A DNA stretch of 64,000 bases, taken from positions 128,786-192,785 of the forward strand of contig NZ_FQYX01000001.1 in the NCBI RefSeq assembly GCF_900141935.1, read 5' to 3'. Shown one piece after another: positions 54,348 through 63,900 of this stretch (position 1 is its first letter; each line of letters begins with the position of its first letter). The notes under the pieces were generated by a model that did not search any database, was not told where the DNA came from, and saw nothing but the letters and a program-made list of their open reading frames with translations. The position numbers and the translations under genes are program-made. Origin of the DNA: Arenibacter nanhaiticus. GTDB taxonomy: Bacteria > Bacteroidota > Bacteroidia > Flavobacteriales > Flavobacteriaceae.

Positions 54348-54995
54348 ATGGAAACAACGAAAAACACCCCTGCGGTAATGGACAGGAAACAATTGATTAA
54401 AGCCAGTATTTTGGCCTTTGTTATAGGAGGTCTTGTTTTAGTAACCACTGTTTTGCCGGCAGAATACGGTATGGATCCATTAGGGACAGGCAAGCTATTT
54501 GGCATCAGTAATATTTATGTTCAGGACCATGAGATAGCTTCTGCCATGCCTATGCCTGCAGTGGCAGCAATGACCGAAAAGATTACCATAGACGATTTGG
54601 GGTCCCCAGCGGAAATTGTGAAACCAATAGAGGCCAATAGCCCGGCACCCGAAACACAGTTTGCCCTGCAAAGCAATACGTTTGAAATTGTAGTTCCGGC
54701 AAGGAAAGGGATAGAATACAAGGTGAATATGCTAAAATATGGCAGCACCAAGTACGAATGGTCTACCGTAGACAACAGTATACTCTATACAGATTTTCAC
54801 GGAGAAGTAAAGGAGGCGAATCCGCCTGCAGAGGTATTCTATGAAAGCTATACCATTGTGAATACGAACAATATGGCAGGAACTTTTACGGCTCCTTTTG
54901 AAGGCAAACAGGGTTGGTATTTTAAGAACGATAACAATCACGATGTTACGGTAGTCCTTAAGCTAATAGGACAGTACGAGGTATTTATGCCATAA
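54348..54995 (+). CDS. Membrane-anchored protein paired with HupE/UreJ
   Basis: The product has 215 residues with one N-terminal transmembrane helix (ASILAFVIGGLVLVTTVLPA) and a periplasmic beta-rich domain (about 100-215, with FEIVVPARKGIEYKVNMLKY and GTFTAPFEGKQGWYFKNDNN). Proteins like this are commonly annotated as transmembrane anchor proteins next to HupE/UreJ. The 6-base gap to the upstream gene indicates an operon and likely a two-protein complex. Substrate and function are unknown. Confidence 0.75.
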   Translation: METTKNTPAVMDRKQLIKASILAFVIGGLVLVTTVLPAEYGMDPLGTGKLFGISNIYVQDHEIASAMPMPAVAAMTEKITIDDLGSPAEIVKPIEANSPAPETQFALQSNTFEIVVPARKGIEYKVNMLKYGSTKYEWSTVDNSILYTDFHGEVKEANPPAEVFYESYTIVNTNNMAGTFTAPFEGKQGWYFKNDNNHDVTVVLKLIGQYEVFMP

Positions 54996-55153
54996 CAACC
55001 TTATTTTCCTGTCCCTATTGGTCTTTAGTAAGGGCTTAGTGCTGGGAGAAATATACGCCCCTTTTCAGGGACGTTTTTATTGTTTTTCGGGTCAGGAATA
55101 GGGATATATGCGGTAAAGCTGTAGTTTTATACAAAAATGTTTACGCGCAACCC

Positions 55154-55576
55154 ATGGAAATATTTAGAGCTACGGAAATTACCGAAGATATAGTAACGGC
55201 CTTTGGCGAACTCATTCCCCAACTTTGTCCAAGCTGTAAGCCGCCTTCTAAAAAAGACTTGGACGAAATTGTACATTCGGAAAATACTGTTTTGTTCTTG
55301 GCAAGGGAAAAGGAAGTTATTGGAGCTTTAACCTTGGTGTTTTATAGGATTCCGACGGGAATAAAGGTATGGGTCGAGGATGTCGTGGTCGATGAAAGTA
55401 TGAGGGGCAAGGGCATTGCCAAACAGCTCACCCAGCACGCCATCGATTTTGCGGCCAATAGGGGTGTATCACAAATAGACCTCACCTCTAGCCCCACAAG
55501 AATTGCCGCCAATAAACTCTATCAAAAATTAGGTTTCGAAAAAAGGGACACCAATGCTTATAGGATAAAGCTTTGA
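55154..55576 (+). CDS. GNAT family N-acetyltransferase
   Basis: This 140-residue acetyl-CoA-dependent acyltransferase has the acetyl-CoA loop VVVDESMRGKGIAKQLTQHA, fitting the Q/RxxGxG/A pattern, and the C-terminal NKLYQKLGFEKRDTNAY motif. The substrate is unknown; it is a stand-alone gene. Confidence 0.9.
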   Translation: MEIFRATEITEDIVTAFGELIPQLCPSCKPPSKKDLDEIVHSENTVLFLAREKEVIGALTLVFYRIPTGIKVWVEDVVVDESMRGKGIAKQLTQHAIDFAANRGVSQIDLTSSPTRIAANKLYQKLGFEKRDTNAYRIKL

Positions 55577-55690
55577 TTGGAGAGGCGTAATTTACTTTCA
55601 AAATGTATCTCGGGCCTATTTTTACTCGTGGTAAGGGTATTTTAAGCTATTATCTATTTTTTGTTGCTGCCGAGCAGTAGGATTTTAACC

Positions 55691-55698
55691 TATCTTTG
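55691..55698 (+). promoter_or_regulatory. Promoter -7 box of the dus gene
   Basis: TATCTTTG matches the TAnnTTTG consensus, 18 bases before the ATG at 55716. TTGTTG lies about 24 bases upstream. Confidence 0.5.
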
Positions 55699-55715
55699 CT
55701 CCTCCAAAAAATAAT

Positions 55716-56660
55716 ATGTCGGTTACACTTTTATCATCTCCTTTACAGGGATTTACAGACTTCCGGTTCCGGAATGCTTTTCACCATTATTTTGGTGGAA
55801 TAGATACCTTTTATGCTCCATATATCAGATTAAATGGAAAGTTGGTCATAAAATCTTCTTACAAACGCGATCTGCAACCAGAGAATAATACCTCCTTGCA
55901 CCTTATTCCACAGGTAATGACCAACGATGCAGACGAATTTTTGTTTGTCGTGAAGTATATTCAGGAGTTGGGGTATAAGGAACTCAACTGGAATTTAGGA
56001 TGTCCGTACCCTATGGTCACCAAACAAGGAATGGGATCTGGGCTGATCTGTAATCCGGCAAAAATAGACCATATCTTAGATCGGGCACATTCCGAGACCG
56101 ATGTGGTCGTGTCCATGAAAATGCGCATGGGGTATGAGCACAGCGAAGAAATACTCGATGTATTTCCCATATTGGCCAAGTATCCTATAAAAAATATAGC
56201 CATACATGCCCGTACCGGCAAGCAGTTGTACAAGGGAGGGGTAGATCTGGATGCTTTTGAACGTTGTATGGCCCATACAGAGCAAAAGCTTTACTATAAC
56301 GGTGATATTACTTCAGTGGAGAAATTTCGCGAAATGCAAGCGCGTTTTCCGTCTATAGACCATTGGATGATAGGTAGGGGGCTCATAGCAGATCCTTTTC
56401 TGCCAAGTATGATAAAAAATGATACGACGACCTATCCTGAGGACCGATGGAAGATATTCGCGGAATTTCACGAGACTATTTATAGGGAGTACGATGCAGC
56501 CTTATCAGGGCCTACACCTATACGGATGAAAATGTTGGGCTTTTGGGAGTACTTCTCCCAATCTTTCTCCAATCCACACAAAACTTATAAAAAGATAAAA
56601 AAGGCAGGGAATGCTAAAAATTATGAGGCTGCCGTCAATGAAATATTAAAGAACGAATAG
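55716..56660 (+). CDS. dus: tRNA-dihydrouridine synthase
   Basis: This 314-residue FMN-dependent enzyme reduces uridine to dihydrouridine in tRNA. The catalytic cysteine is C96 in NWNLGCPYPMVTKQGMGSGL. FMN and RNA-binding features are present in SMKMRMGY, IHARTGKQLYKGG and NGDITS. It is transcribed alone. Which D-loop position it modifies cannot be told; overall it looks closer to the DusC side. Confidence 0.93.
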   Translation: MSVTLLSSPLQGFTDFRFRNAFHHYFGGIDTFYAPYIRLNGKLVIKSSYKRDLQPENNTSLHLIPQVMTNDADEFLFVVKYIQELGYKELNWNLGCPYPMVTKQGMGSGLICNPAKIDHILDRAHSETDVVVSMKMRMGYEHSEEILDVFPILAKYPIKNIAIHARTGKQLYKGGVDLDAFERCMAHTEQKLYYNGDITSVEKFREMQARFPSIDHWMIGRGLIADPFLPSMIKNDTTTYPEDRWKIFAEFHETIYREYDAALSGPTPIRMKMLGFWEYFSQSFSNPHKTYKKIKKAGNAKNYEAAVNEILKNE

Positions 56661-56935
56661 TACTCCGGTCGTATGAATGCTCTGGAAGAATTGACATGTG
56701 GTATTTTTCCTATTATTATGTGGCTTTTTACGAAATAGAATTCGGTCAAAATATTTCAGTTTTTCTTGGGGGAAAATGGTTTGTTTCAAAGGTTGGTACA
56801 CTCCGTATACTGGGTATGTAATAAGGCTATTGGTCGGAAAATTATAATTAATCAGCTTATTTATTGGTATTTAGGAGATAAAAAACGTTAAATTAGTAAA
56901 GTGTTCTTATGCTATTAATTTAAAATCGTCTCCCT

Positions 56936-57496
56936 ATGACTAGCTTGTTAATCATTCTTGGAATTGTTGTGATAGTCGGAATTTTCCTTGGAAGTGTATT
57001 TAATCGTTTTGCAAAAAACAGAAATTTTGTCAATGATGGCTGGAGTAACATCGATGTGGCCTTAAAACGCCGATACGATTTAATACCCAACCTTGTTGAA
57101 ACCGTTAAAGGGTATGCAAAACACGAAAAATCTACACTCGAGGCCGTTATCAATGCCCGTAATGCGGCCATGCAAGTGCCAAAAGGAGATATCAATTCTC
57201 AAATAAAGGCCGAAAACCAATTACAACAAAGTTTACGAAGCATTTTTGCCTTGGGGGAGGCCTATCCCGATTTAAAAGCCAATGCGAATTACTTGGATTT
57301 ACAAAGTAAACTAAATGAGATTGAGGAGAATTTGGAACGCAGCCGTCGCTATTACAATGGTACGGTCAGGGAAAACAATACCTATGGCGAAAGCTTTCCT
57401 GGGGTTTTGTTTGCCGGGATGTTCAAATACCAACATTTTGACTTCTTTGAAGCTGATCAGGCAAGCAGACAGAATGTAAAAGTAGATTTTTCCTAA
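56936..57496 (+). CDS. lemA: LemA family protein
   Basis: This 186-residue membrane-anchored protein has an N-terminal transmembrane helix (SLLIILGIVVIVGIFLGSVF) and then a long three-helix coiled-coil domain (RNFVNDGWSNIDVALKRRYD, LIPNLVETVKGYAKHEK, LNEIEENLERSRRYYN) typical of LemA. The family is widespread, and its function is not clearly established. It is the first gene of a three-gene run with DUF2207 and a membrane protein. Confidence 0.93.
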   Translation: MTSLLIILGIVVIVGIFLGSVFNRFAKNRNFVNDGWSNIDVALKRRYDLIPNLVETVKGYAKHEKSTLEAVINARNAAMQVPKGDINSQIKAENQLQQSLRSIFALGEAYPDLKANANYLDLQSKLNEIEENLERSRRYYNGTVRENNTYGESFPGVLFAGMFKYQHFDFFEADQASRQNVKVDFS

Positions 57497-57586
57497 CATT
57501 TTGCCACCGTAATTTGTTCCTCATTCGGTGCCCTATCCCCTTTTGGGGGTACTGCCTGTATTGTTAACCCCTAAAAATATTGGTAA

Positions 57587-59407
57587 ATGAAGAAAATCCT
57601 TCTATGCTTTATTAGCTTACTTTCCCTTTTTCTGGTGTATTCCCAAGAGACCGAGACAGATATTTTCCCTAGTCAAGTCTTTGAGAGTTCCCAAGAGTTT
57701 ACGGTGAATAATTATACAGTAGAGATCACCATCCATGAAGAAGGGTATTTTGATGTGGTCGAAAATTACGACGTAAATTTTGAGGTGGATAAACAGGGTA
57801 TTTTCCGAAGGATACAGACCAAATACGACCTAATAACGGAGGATGGTATCACGGAGGTGCGAAAGATCAAGATCCGGAACATAAAGGTGCCCAATTATAA
57901 GTTCGATGCCCCTTTTAATTTTGTACAGAAGTTATCGGATGATTTGGAAATAAGGATAGGGGATAAGGATGTAACCCTAATTGGTCCTCAGCATTACGAA
58001 ATCAGGTATAGGGTACATAATGCTTTTTTGTTCGAGGACGCCCAGATCCGGTTTTATTGGAATATAAAACCCGAGGGTTGGGATGCTAATTTCCGCCAAA
58101 TTAATTTTAAGATCCACACTCCACCAAGTATCCCTTTAAGTAGTGAAAACTGCTTTGTATACAGTGGGGAAAGAGGAAATGAAGATCCAAGTACGGAGTT
58201 TAAAACCTATTTTGAGCCGGGCGTTTTTTCGGGGAGCAGTAAGGCCGGATTTATCTCTTACCCAGGGCAAAGTGTAACGGTTCTGATAAATTTACCGCTT
58301 CTTTCCATCGCAGAAGAAAAGCCGCTATGGCCGTTTTGGGATCAATACGGTTGGGTATTTCTTATAGGGCTTTTAGTGGTCGGATTTTATGGGCTTTGGT
58401 TAAAATTCGGGAAGGATGATGAGGTGGTTTCAGCCACCTCTTACTATCCTCCTAAAGATATGGATCCGGCTATGGCAGGTTTCCTTATCGATGATAAAAG
58501 TGATGTCTCTGATCTTATTTCCTTAATTCCCTACTGGGGTGCCCACGGATATATAAGGATGGAAGAAATCCCGAAAAAGGGATTGTTTGGAAAATCGGAT
58601 ACCAAGCTAATACGATTGAAGCCGTTAGCTGTTGGTAGACCAGCCTATGAACAGAAAATGTTTATCGGACTTTTTGGAAAGGCCTTCAGTATTGCCGAAG
58701 ATGAATATATAAAAGAAGCCAGGGCGGCTAATGCTATGGAAGATGGCCAGGCGAGCAAGACAACTGCTATTCCTCCAGCGGAAGTAACTATGGGCAGTTT
58801 AAAAAATGTCTTTTACACTACTATGACCGCCGCTCAGGAAAGTTTAAAGGAGAAAGCCCAGCCCTATTATGTGGCCGAGTCCAAAAAGGTGCAGATCATC
58901 ATCTATATAGGTCTGGTAGTCCTCGGTATTGGGCTAGCGGCAATTGGACTATTTAGGTGGGGTCCCTTGGCAATGGTAGCCATAGTCATCAGTTGTATCG
59001 TCCTTATTTTCATCAATAAATACATGATAAAAAAGAATGCCGTGGGCAATCAGGTATTTTCCGAACTAAAAGGGTTTAGACGATTTGTTAAGGTGGCGGA
59101 AGGACCTAAATTAAAAATGTTGATTCGGGACGATCCAGGATATTTCGAAAAAACCATGAGCTATGCCTTGGCCTTTGGGCTCTTTAAAAAATGGACCAGG
59201 AAATTCGATGCCCTACACATTCCGCCCCCTTCTTGGTATAGGTCTAGCGGTATGAAGCACGGGAGCATGCATGGGTTTTCAAAATCTTTCTCCTCTGCTA
59301 TGAGCAATGCGCAATCTAATATGGTAAGCTCGCCCAAAAGCAGTAGTTCGTCCGGAGGAGGATCTTCTGGTGGCGGCTTTGGAGGCGGTGGCGGTGGTAG
59401 CTGGTAA
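57587..59407 (+). CDS. DUF2207 membrane protein with glycine-rich C-terminus
   Basis: This 606-residue protein has a signal peptide (ILLCFISLLSLFLVYS), an N-terminal extracytoplasmic DUF2207 beta domain (about 25-235, with FDVVENYDVNFEVDKQGIFR), one helix at about 245-262 (YGWVFLIGLLVVGFYGLWL), a cytoplasmic or membrane-adjacent segment, and two close helices (about 440-482). The end is glycine and serine-rich (SSSSGGGSSGGGFGG and on), as often in this family. It is regularly found beside LemA, as here, with a 90-base gap. Function is unknown. Confidence 0.9.
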   Translation: MKKILLCFISLLSLFLVYSQETETDIFPSQVFESSQEFTVNNYTVEITIHEEGYFDVVENYDVNFEVDKQGIFRRIQTKYDLITEDGITEVRKIKIRNIKVPNYKFDAPFNFVQKLSDDLEIRIGDKDVTLIGPQHYEIRYRVHNAFLFEDAQIRFYWNIKPEGWDANFRQINFKIHTPPSIPLSSENCFVYSGERGNEDPSTEFKTYFEPGVFSGSSKAGFISYPGQSVTVLINLPLLSIAEEKPLWPFWDQYGWVFLIGLLVVGFYGLWLKFGKDDEVVSATSYYPPKDMDPAMAGFLIDDKSDVSDLISLIPYWGAHGYIRMEEIPKKGLFGKSDTKLIRLKPLAVGRPAYEQKMFIGLFGKAFSIAEDEYIKEARAANAMEDGQASKTTAIPPAEVTMGSLKNVFYTTMTAAQESLKEKAQPYYVAESKKVQIIIYIGLVVLGIGLAAIGLFRWGPLAMVAIVISCIVLIFINKYMIKKNAVGNQVFSELKGFRRFVKVAEGPKLKMLIRDDPGYFEKTMSYALAFGLFKKWTRKFDALHIPPPSWYRSSGMKHGSMHGFSKSFSSAMSNAQSNMVSSPKSSSSSGGGSSGGGFGGGGGGSW

Positions 59408-59508
59408 GGATATAGCAATAAATTTTGCCGCCCTAATAATAACTAATCCCTAGAAAACCCAGGTATAATGCCTTGTTGAAAAAGGAGGTATATTAAAAAT
59501 ATAACCGC

Positions 59509-59970
59509 ATGGAGCAGCCTAAAAAAAAGACGACTAAATCGTCTGAAGATCATTTATCAGGGAACCATACCAAGGAGGTAAGAAAAGGACAAAAATTGGC
59601 ACGGCTTATTTTTTTCCTTATAGCAGGGATCAATATTTTGATCGCTACGGCTATGTTTTTGTATTCTAGGATTTTTTCCCTAGAAAATGCCTTGGAAGCC
59701 ATCATGAGACAGTCCCTGTCCTATGTAGCTTTGGTTACTTTTATTACAGGAACCGTTTACGTTGGTTTGGGCCTATTTTTAAAAATATATCCCAAGTTCA
59801 TCATTTGGACGGGAATTTTTGTCATCGTTTTAAAATTGGCCTATAGCTTATATCTTAACGCCTATAGTTTTACCATGGAACCTTTTTTGGATGTCGTTTT
59901 TCTAATCGGACTTTTGTATGCCCTAAGATCATATTACCATTTTCAAGCCCCTCTTAAATCGAAAAAATAG
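59509..59970 (+). CDS. Small four-helix membrane protein
   Basis: The product is 153 residues with a charged hydrophilic N-terminus (EQPKKKTTKSSEDHLSG) and four predicted transmembrane helices (LIFFLIAGINILIATAMFLY, YVALVTFITGTVYVGLGLFL, FIIWTGIFVIVLKLAYSLYL, FLDVVFLIGLLYALRSYYHF). It is not recognised as a named family. It lies 101 bases after the DUF2207 gene on the same strand and may belong to its operon. Confidence 0.7.
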   Translation: MEQPKKKTTKSSEDHLSGNHTKEVRKGQKLARLIFFLIAGINILIATAMFLYSRIFSLENALEAIMRQSLSYVALVTFITGTVYVGLGLFLKIYPKFIIWTGIFVIVLKLAYSLYLNAYSFTMEPFLDVVFLIGLLYALRSYYHFQAPLKSKK

Positions 59971-59974
59971 AATC

Positions 59975-60053
59975 AAGGGAACTTTAGTTTAGAGAGGTGA
60001 TTGTTTAACTTCAAAAGGAGTTCATGTGCCCTAGTTCCTTTTTTAAGCATATA
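59975..60053. terminator. Weak terminator between convergent genes
   Basis: GGAACT-TTAG pairs imperfectly with CTAGTTCC, followed by a T run, with an inner AACTTC/GGAGTT hairpin. The loop is long, so the call is tentative. Confidence 0.35.
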
Positions 60054-60062
60054 AAAGGAAAT

Positions 60063-60908
60063 TTAAAGAATCACCCTAGCCACCATAATTCCGGTATTGT
60101 GCTTAATCTTTTTAAGGTATTCGGCCAAAGGTAAGGTAGAGACCTCTACCTTTTTAGAACCTGTAGAGGCATGTAATAAATGGATCCTGCCATCGGCCTC
60201 CCTAGTTGCAATTCCAGTATGGGTAATGTCCAGTCCCTTTATAGAAGTGGTCAGGGCAATGATATCTCCAGATTGGATAAGGTGTTCCTGGGATTCAATA
60301 TTTTCTTGCGGTAGTACACAAATAGGCTTCCGATTCAAAAAGGCTTCAGAGGCCTTTATTTTATCATAATTTTCCGCATTTTTTAAAAATGGATATAACT
60401 CCCTGTGCGCACTCATAAAATCTATTTCCTTCCTAATGGATCGGCCGCCGATTTCGGCAGTCATATCTTGTATGATCCCTTTGTTAGCATTGTCGGCAAT
60501 CCATTCCGAAAAATAGTGCAGCCGGGAGGCATACCCAGCTAGCTTACCGTCTTTATACCGAATGGTTTCTAAAAGTGAGACAAAGTCATTAAAAGCTTTC
60601 TTATCTTGTCCATGCATCAAACTAAAGGCCAACACGTTTTCTACAAAGGTGGTGCAATCCAAGCCCTGTAAATTTATGACCAGGGCCTCTGTTTCTCCTA
60701 TTTCCAAGGTTTTGGCAACGTAGGGAGTCGCTAGGAAGGTTTTGCCTACGGCGACCATCACAGCGCCGATTTCATTTTCTTTAAGTTCCTGAATCGCTTC
60801 AATTTTGGTGGCAAAGGCATTCTTGTCTTCTAGGGAGCATATAATGTCCTGGGAGAAACCTAGATAAGGAAGTAGGGCTATCAAAAAGAATCGTTGCAAT
60901 AGTTTCAT
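60063..60908 (-). CDS. DUF1460 family cell-wall amidase-like protein
   Basis: This 281-residue exported protein has a signal peptide (FFLIALLPYLGFSQ). It matches DUF1460, an N-acetylmuramoyl-L-alanine amidase-like NlpC/P60-type cysteine peptidase. The catalytic cysteine is in GLDCTTFVENVLAFS, the histidine in DITHTGIATRE, with IHLLHASTGSKKVEVS near the end. It probably trims peptidoglycan stem peptides in the periplasm. It lies 36 bases downstream of the TraB/GumN-like gene, so the two are likely co-transcribed. Confidence 0.88.
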   Translation of the reverse strand: MKLLQRFFLIALLPYLGFSQDIICSLEDKNAFATKIEAIQELKENEIGAVMVAVGKTFLATPYVAKTLEIGETEALVINLQGLDCTTFVENVLAFSLMHGQDKKAFNDFVSLLETIRYKDGKLAGYASRLHYFSEWIADNANKGIIQDMTAEIGGRSIRKEIDFMSAHRELYPFLKNAENYDKIKASEAFLNRKPICVLPQENIESQEHLIQSGDIIALTTSIKGLDITHTGIATREADGRIHLLHASTGSKKVEVSTLPLAEYLKKIKHNTGIMVARVIL

Positions 60909-60944
60909 TTGTAGATGTTTATTGTTTTTTAAGGGTCATATGCC

Positions 60945-63900
60945 TTAATGGACATAAGTGCCAAATTGAGTCGGTTTCAAAACCATGGCGCGCTGCCGGT
61001 CCTTTAAAATATACTGTTCGGTAGATAATTCTATGAGTTGTTTTTCGGTAAGAATATCTTCTATAGGAAAGCCATTGTTAAAATAATGGGGGGAGGCGCT
61101 TATTTCTTTGGAGTTTTTAAATACCAATAGGCTTAAAGACATAGGATTGTCGTAATTGTCCTTGTCGCGTACTTTATAATAATAGCCTGTGTATTCTTTG
61201 GATGGGTAGCGCAAGTTTTTTTTCAGGAGCAGCGTACTATAATCCTGCCCAACTGTTAAATTGTTCCGATGAAATATTAGAGCTTCGGCAATAGCTTCTT
61301 GTGTTCGATAGGCCTCTGGGAGTAGGTGTAATTTTCCAATAGCTTTTAGTTTGTTAAAAAGCAATAACCTGTTTTTTGGGTTTTTGGCCAAATTTTCGAT
61401 AAGACCATCTGGTATAACAGTTGGATTGTGTATTAGTTTTTCGTCATTCTTTGCTACCAAGGCAATAAAGGAGCTTTGTATGTTAGGGTCCTTAATAAAA
61501 GGCAATCGGTTAAAGAAGGAGGCAGTTTCTGTTTCCTTTAAAAAAGGATATAGTAACACGGCATAATTTTCTAATATTTCATAGCTGTTGTCATGTAATT
61601 TTGGCGTTAGACCGGTATCGGGTCCTTGTTCCGAGGCCATCCCCAATTGCCGCTTCAGTTGAATTTTCGCATCGTTTAAAATCTGGTGACGGTACTTTTG
61701 ATACTTTTTAGGTTTTATCAATCCCCTTGTCTTTAGCTTGGCCAAGAGCGAAAAAATGGGCGATTTATATTCCTCAATGGCACTGTAATCCAAGATTTCG
61801 GGAAACAGTTTTTTTGCCAAAGGCAAACTGTCCAAATAGGGTTGAAAGATATTGTGTATTTCTTGCTTGCTAGATACCAAAGGTAGGTCTGTAGACATCA
61901 GACGCAATAACAAGGCAAGGGATTTTTCGTCCGATTTTTTAGAAATAGCCTGTAGTATTTTTGTTTGCGCAATAGAATTGCTATACGATTTGGCATAATA
62001 GGATTCAAAAAAGTCGGTGGCATCAACACCCTCTAGTTGAGCCAGCTTTTCAATTAAAAAAGGCTCTAAGTACTTTTGGTTGTCCGGCAAGTAAAATTCC
62101 GAAATGTAATATTTTAAAGAATCCTGGTCTTTTTTATCGAATTTAATGAACGGATAACCATCGTATAATATACTATCGTTTTGCCTTATCGCCTTAAAAA
62201 AAGCATCGGTCTTATCTTGTAACAGCGACCATCCTATAAGGGTATCGCTAGGGGTAAAGTTGTCGTAAAACTCCCTGATAAACCGGCTAGGGGTGTTTTG
62301 GGTATCTATGGTAGTCTTCACCTCATATAGCAAGCCTCCCTTTACAATGTTTTTTATTTTGATACCCCTAGAACTAGCCGTATCGGTCAGCACCAAATTA
62401 AGCTCATAGGTGTTCTCGTTAAGGGTACGGTGCGTTTCTTTTTCGATTTTAAAAGTGTTTTGGGCGTATATTTTTTTTCGTAGCGCCCAAACCGAATCAA
62501 TATTCGGAAACATTAAAAAGTCGTGCGATTTGTTCACCGTCACCAAAATTGCTTCGTTGTTCTTGTTTTGATAAATGGTTTTTTTAGAAAAGGCACTGTA
62601 GGGTTTCGGTTTGCTGTGCTTATGGTGATAGTGCTGACTGTTTTCTACAAATTTTGAAGGAGGTACTGGGCTTATGGTGCTAAAGAACATGGCCGTATCC
62701 TGTACGGTTTTAAACTGTTCGGTATAATTGACGGCTCTTGTTGTAAAGGAATTAAAAAACCGGTTGGCTTGGGTACTGTCTTGAGTGAGGACACCCAAAA
62801 GGAAATATTCATTGGTATTGATACTCGTTTGCAAGTACAATTTTTTAGAATCTTTCTTGTAAAAATTGGCCCAAGAGCGAAGGTTTTTTTCTGTTGGTTT
62901 ATGATAGGTTGGATTCAATTCTAGATCTTCATAAAATCTTGTCTGAATCTGTTTCAGTTCAAAAGTATCTGACTCGATAAAATTAAAATCGTTCAGCGTA
63001 GCCTTTTTTAGGAAATAGTAGGAAGCAGTTTCGGGATCGTAACCTTCAATGTAGCGATTTCCCTTGCGTTTCATATTTGTGAATCTGTAGACAGAAGGCA
63101 TTTCAATGGAGAAATCATTGGCCTCGGGAGATAATACCTCTCGGTGTTTTTTAATATCCCTAAACGCTATGCTATTGAAAATGGTATCGGAGTACTGAAG
63201 GACATAATCTTCTCTTCCGCTCATTTTAAAAATTACGATTTCCAAGGGGGTCAAATAGATTTGGTAGCGTTGATGGTTGCCGTTTTTCAATTGGTTTTTA
63301 ATGTCCAATCCCGGATAAGTAGCCTTGTCAATGGCTACTTTTTCTATAATCTTGCCAGGGATGTTCTCGTATAAAAGTTTGTCGATGGACTCTAAGGAGT
63401 AGGTCTGGTCTTTTTTTAAAAAGGAATAAGTAGGAATGCGATTCACCAATACATAACTGCCATTGGCCAAGTCCGGAGCGATATAGGTGGTATTGCTGTT
63501 TTCGGCAATAGGATATAGTTTATTGGGAAGGGCTATGCTAAATAAACTATCATCGGTACTCTGGGGGAAATATTCATTCTCCAATATTTTTCGCTCAAGG
63601 GAATCTTTCAGGGATTTTCCACGGTTACTGGCCTTGGAAACCAATGGTTTTACACTGTATCCTTTATCTCTTAGGAGTTGAAGGACGCCGTTTTTACCGG
63701 GTAAATGTGCCGCGCCAATGCCTGCAAAAACCTTGGCCGTTTGTATCACAGAATCTAGCAACCGAATCATATTTTTATTTCGGATATAGAGCATGTTTTT
63801 TAAATAGTAGTCGGTATATATGGCCTGGTCAAGAGAATCTATGAGGTTTAAATTACGTGCTCGGTAGGCATCCTGTAAAAGGGACAGGACATCTTGGGTC

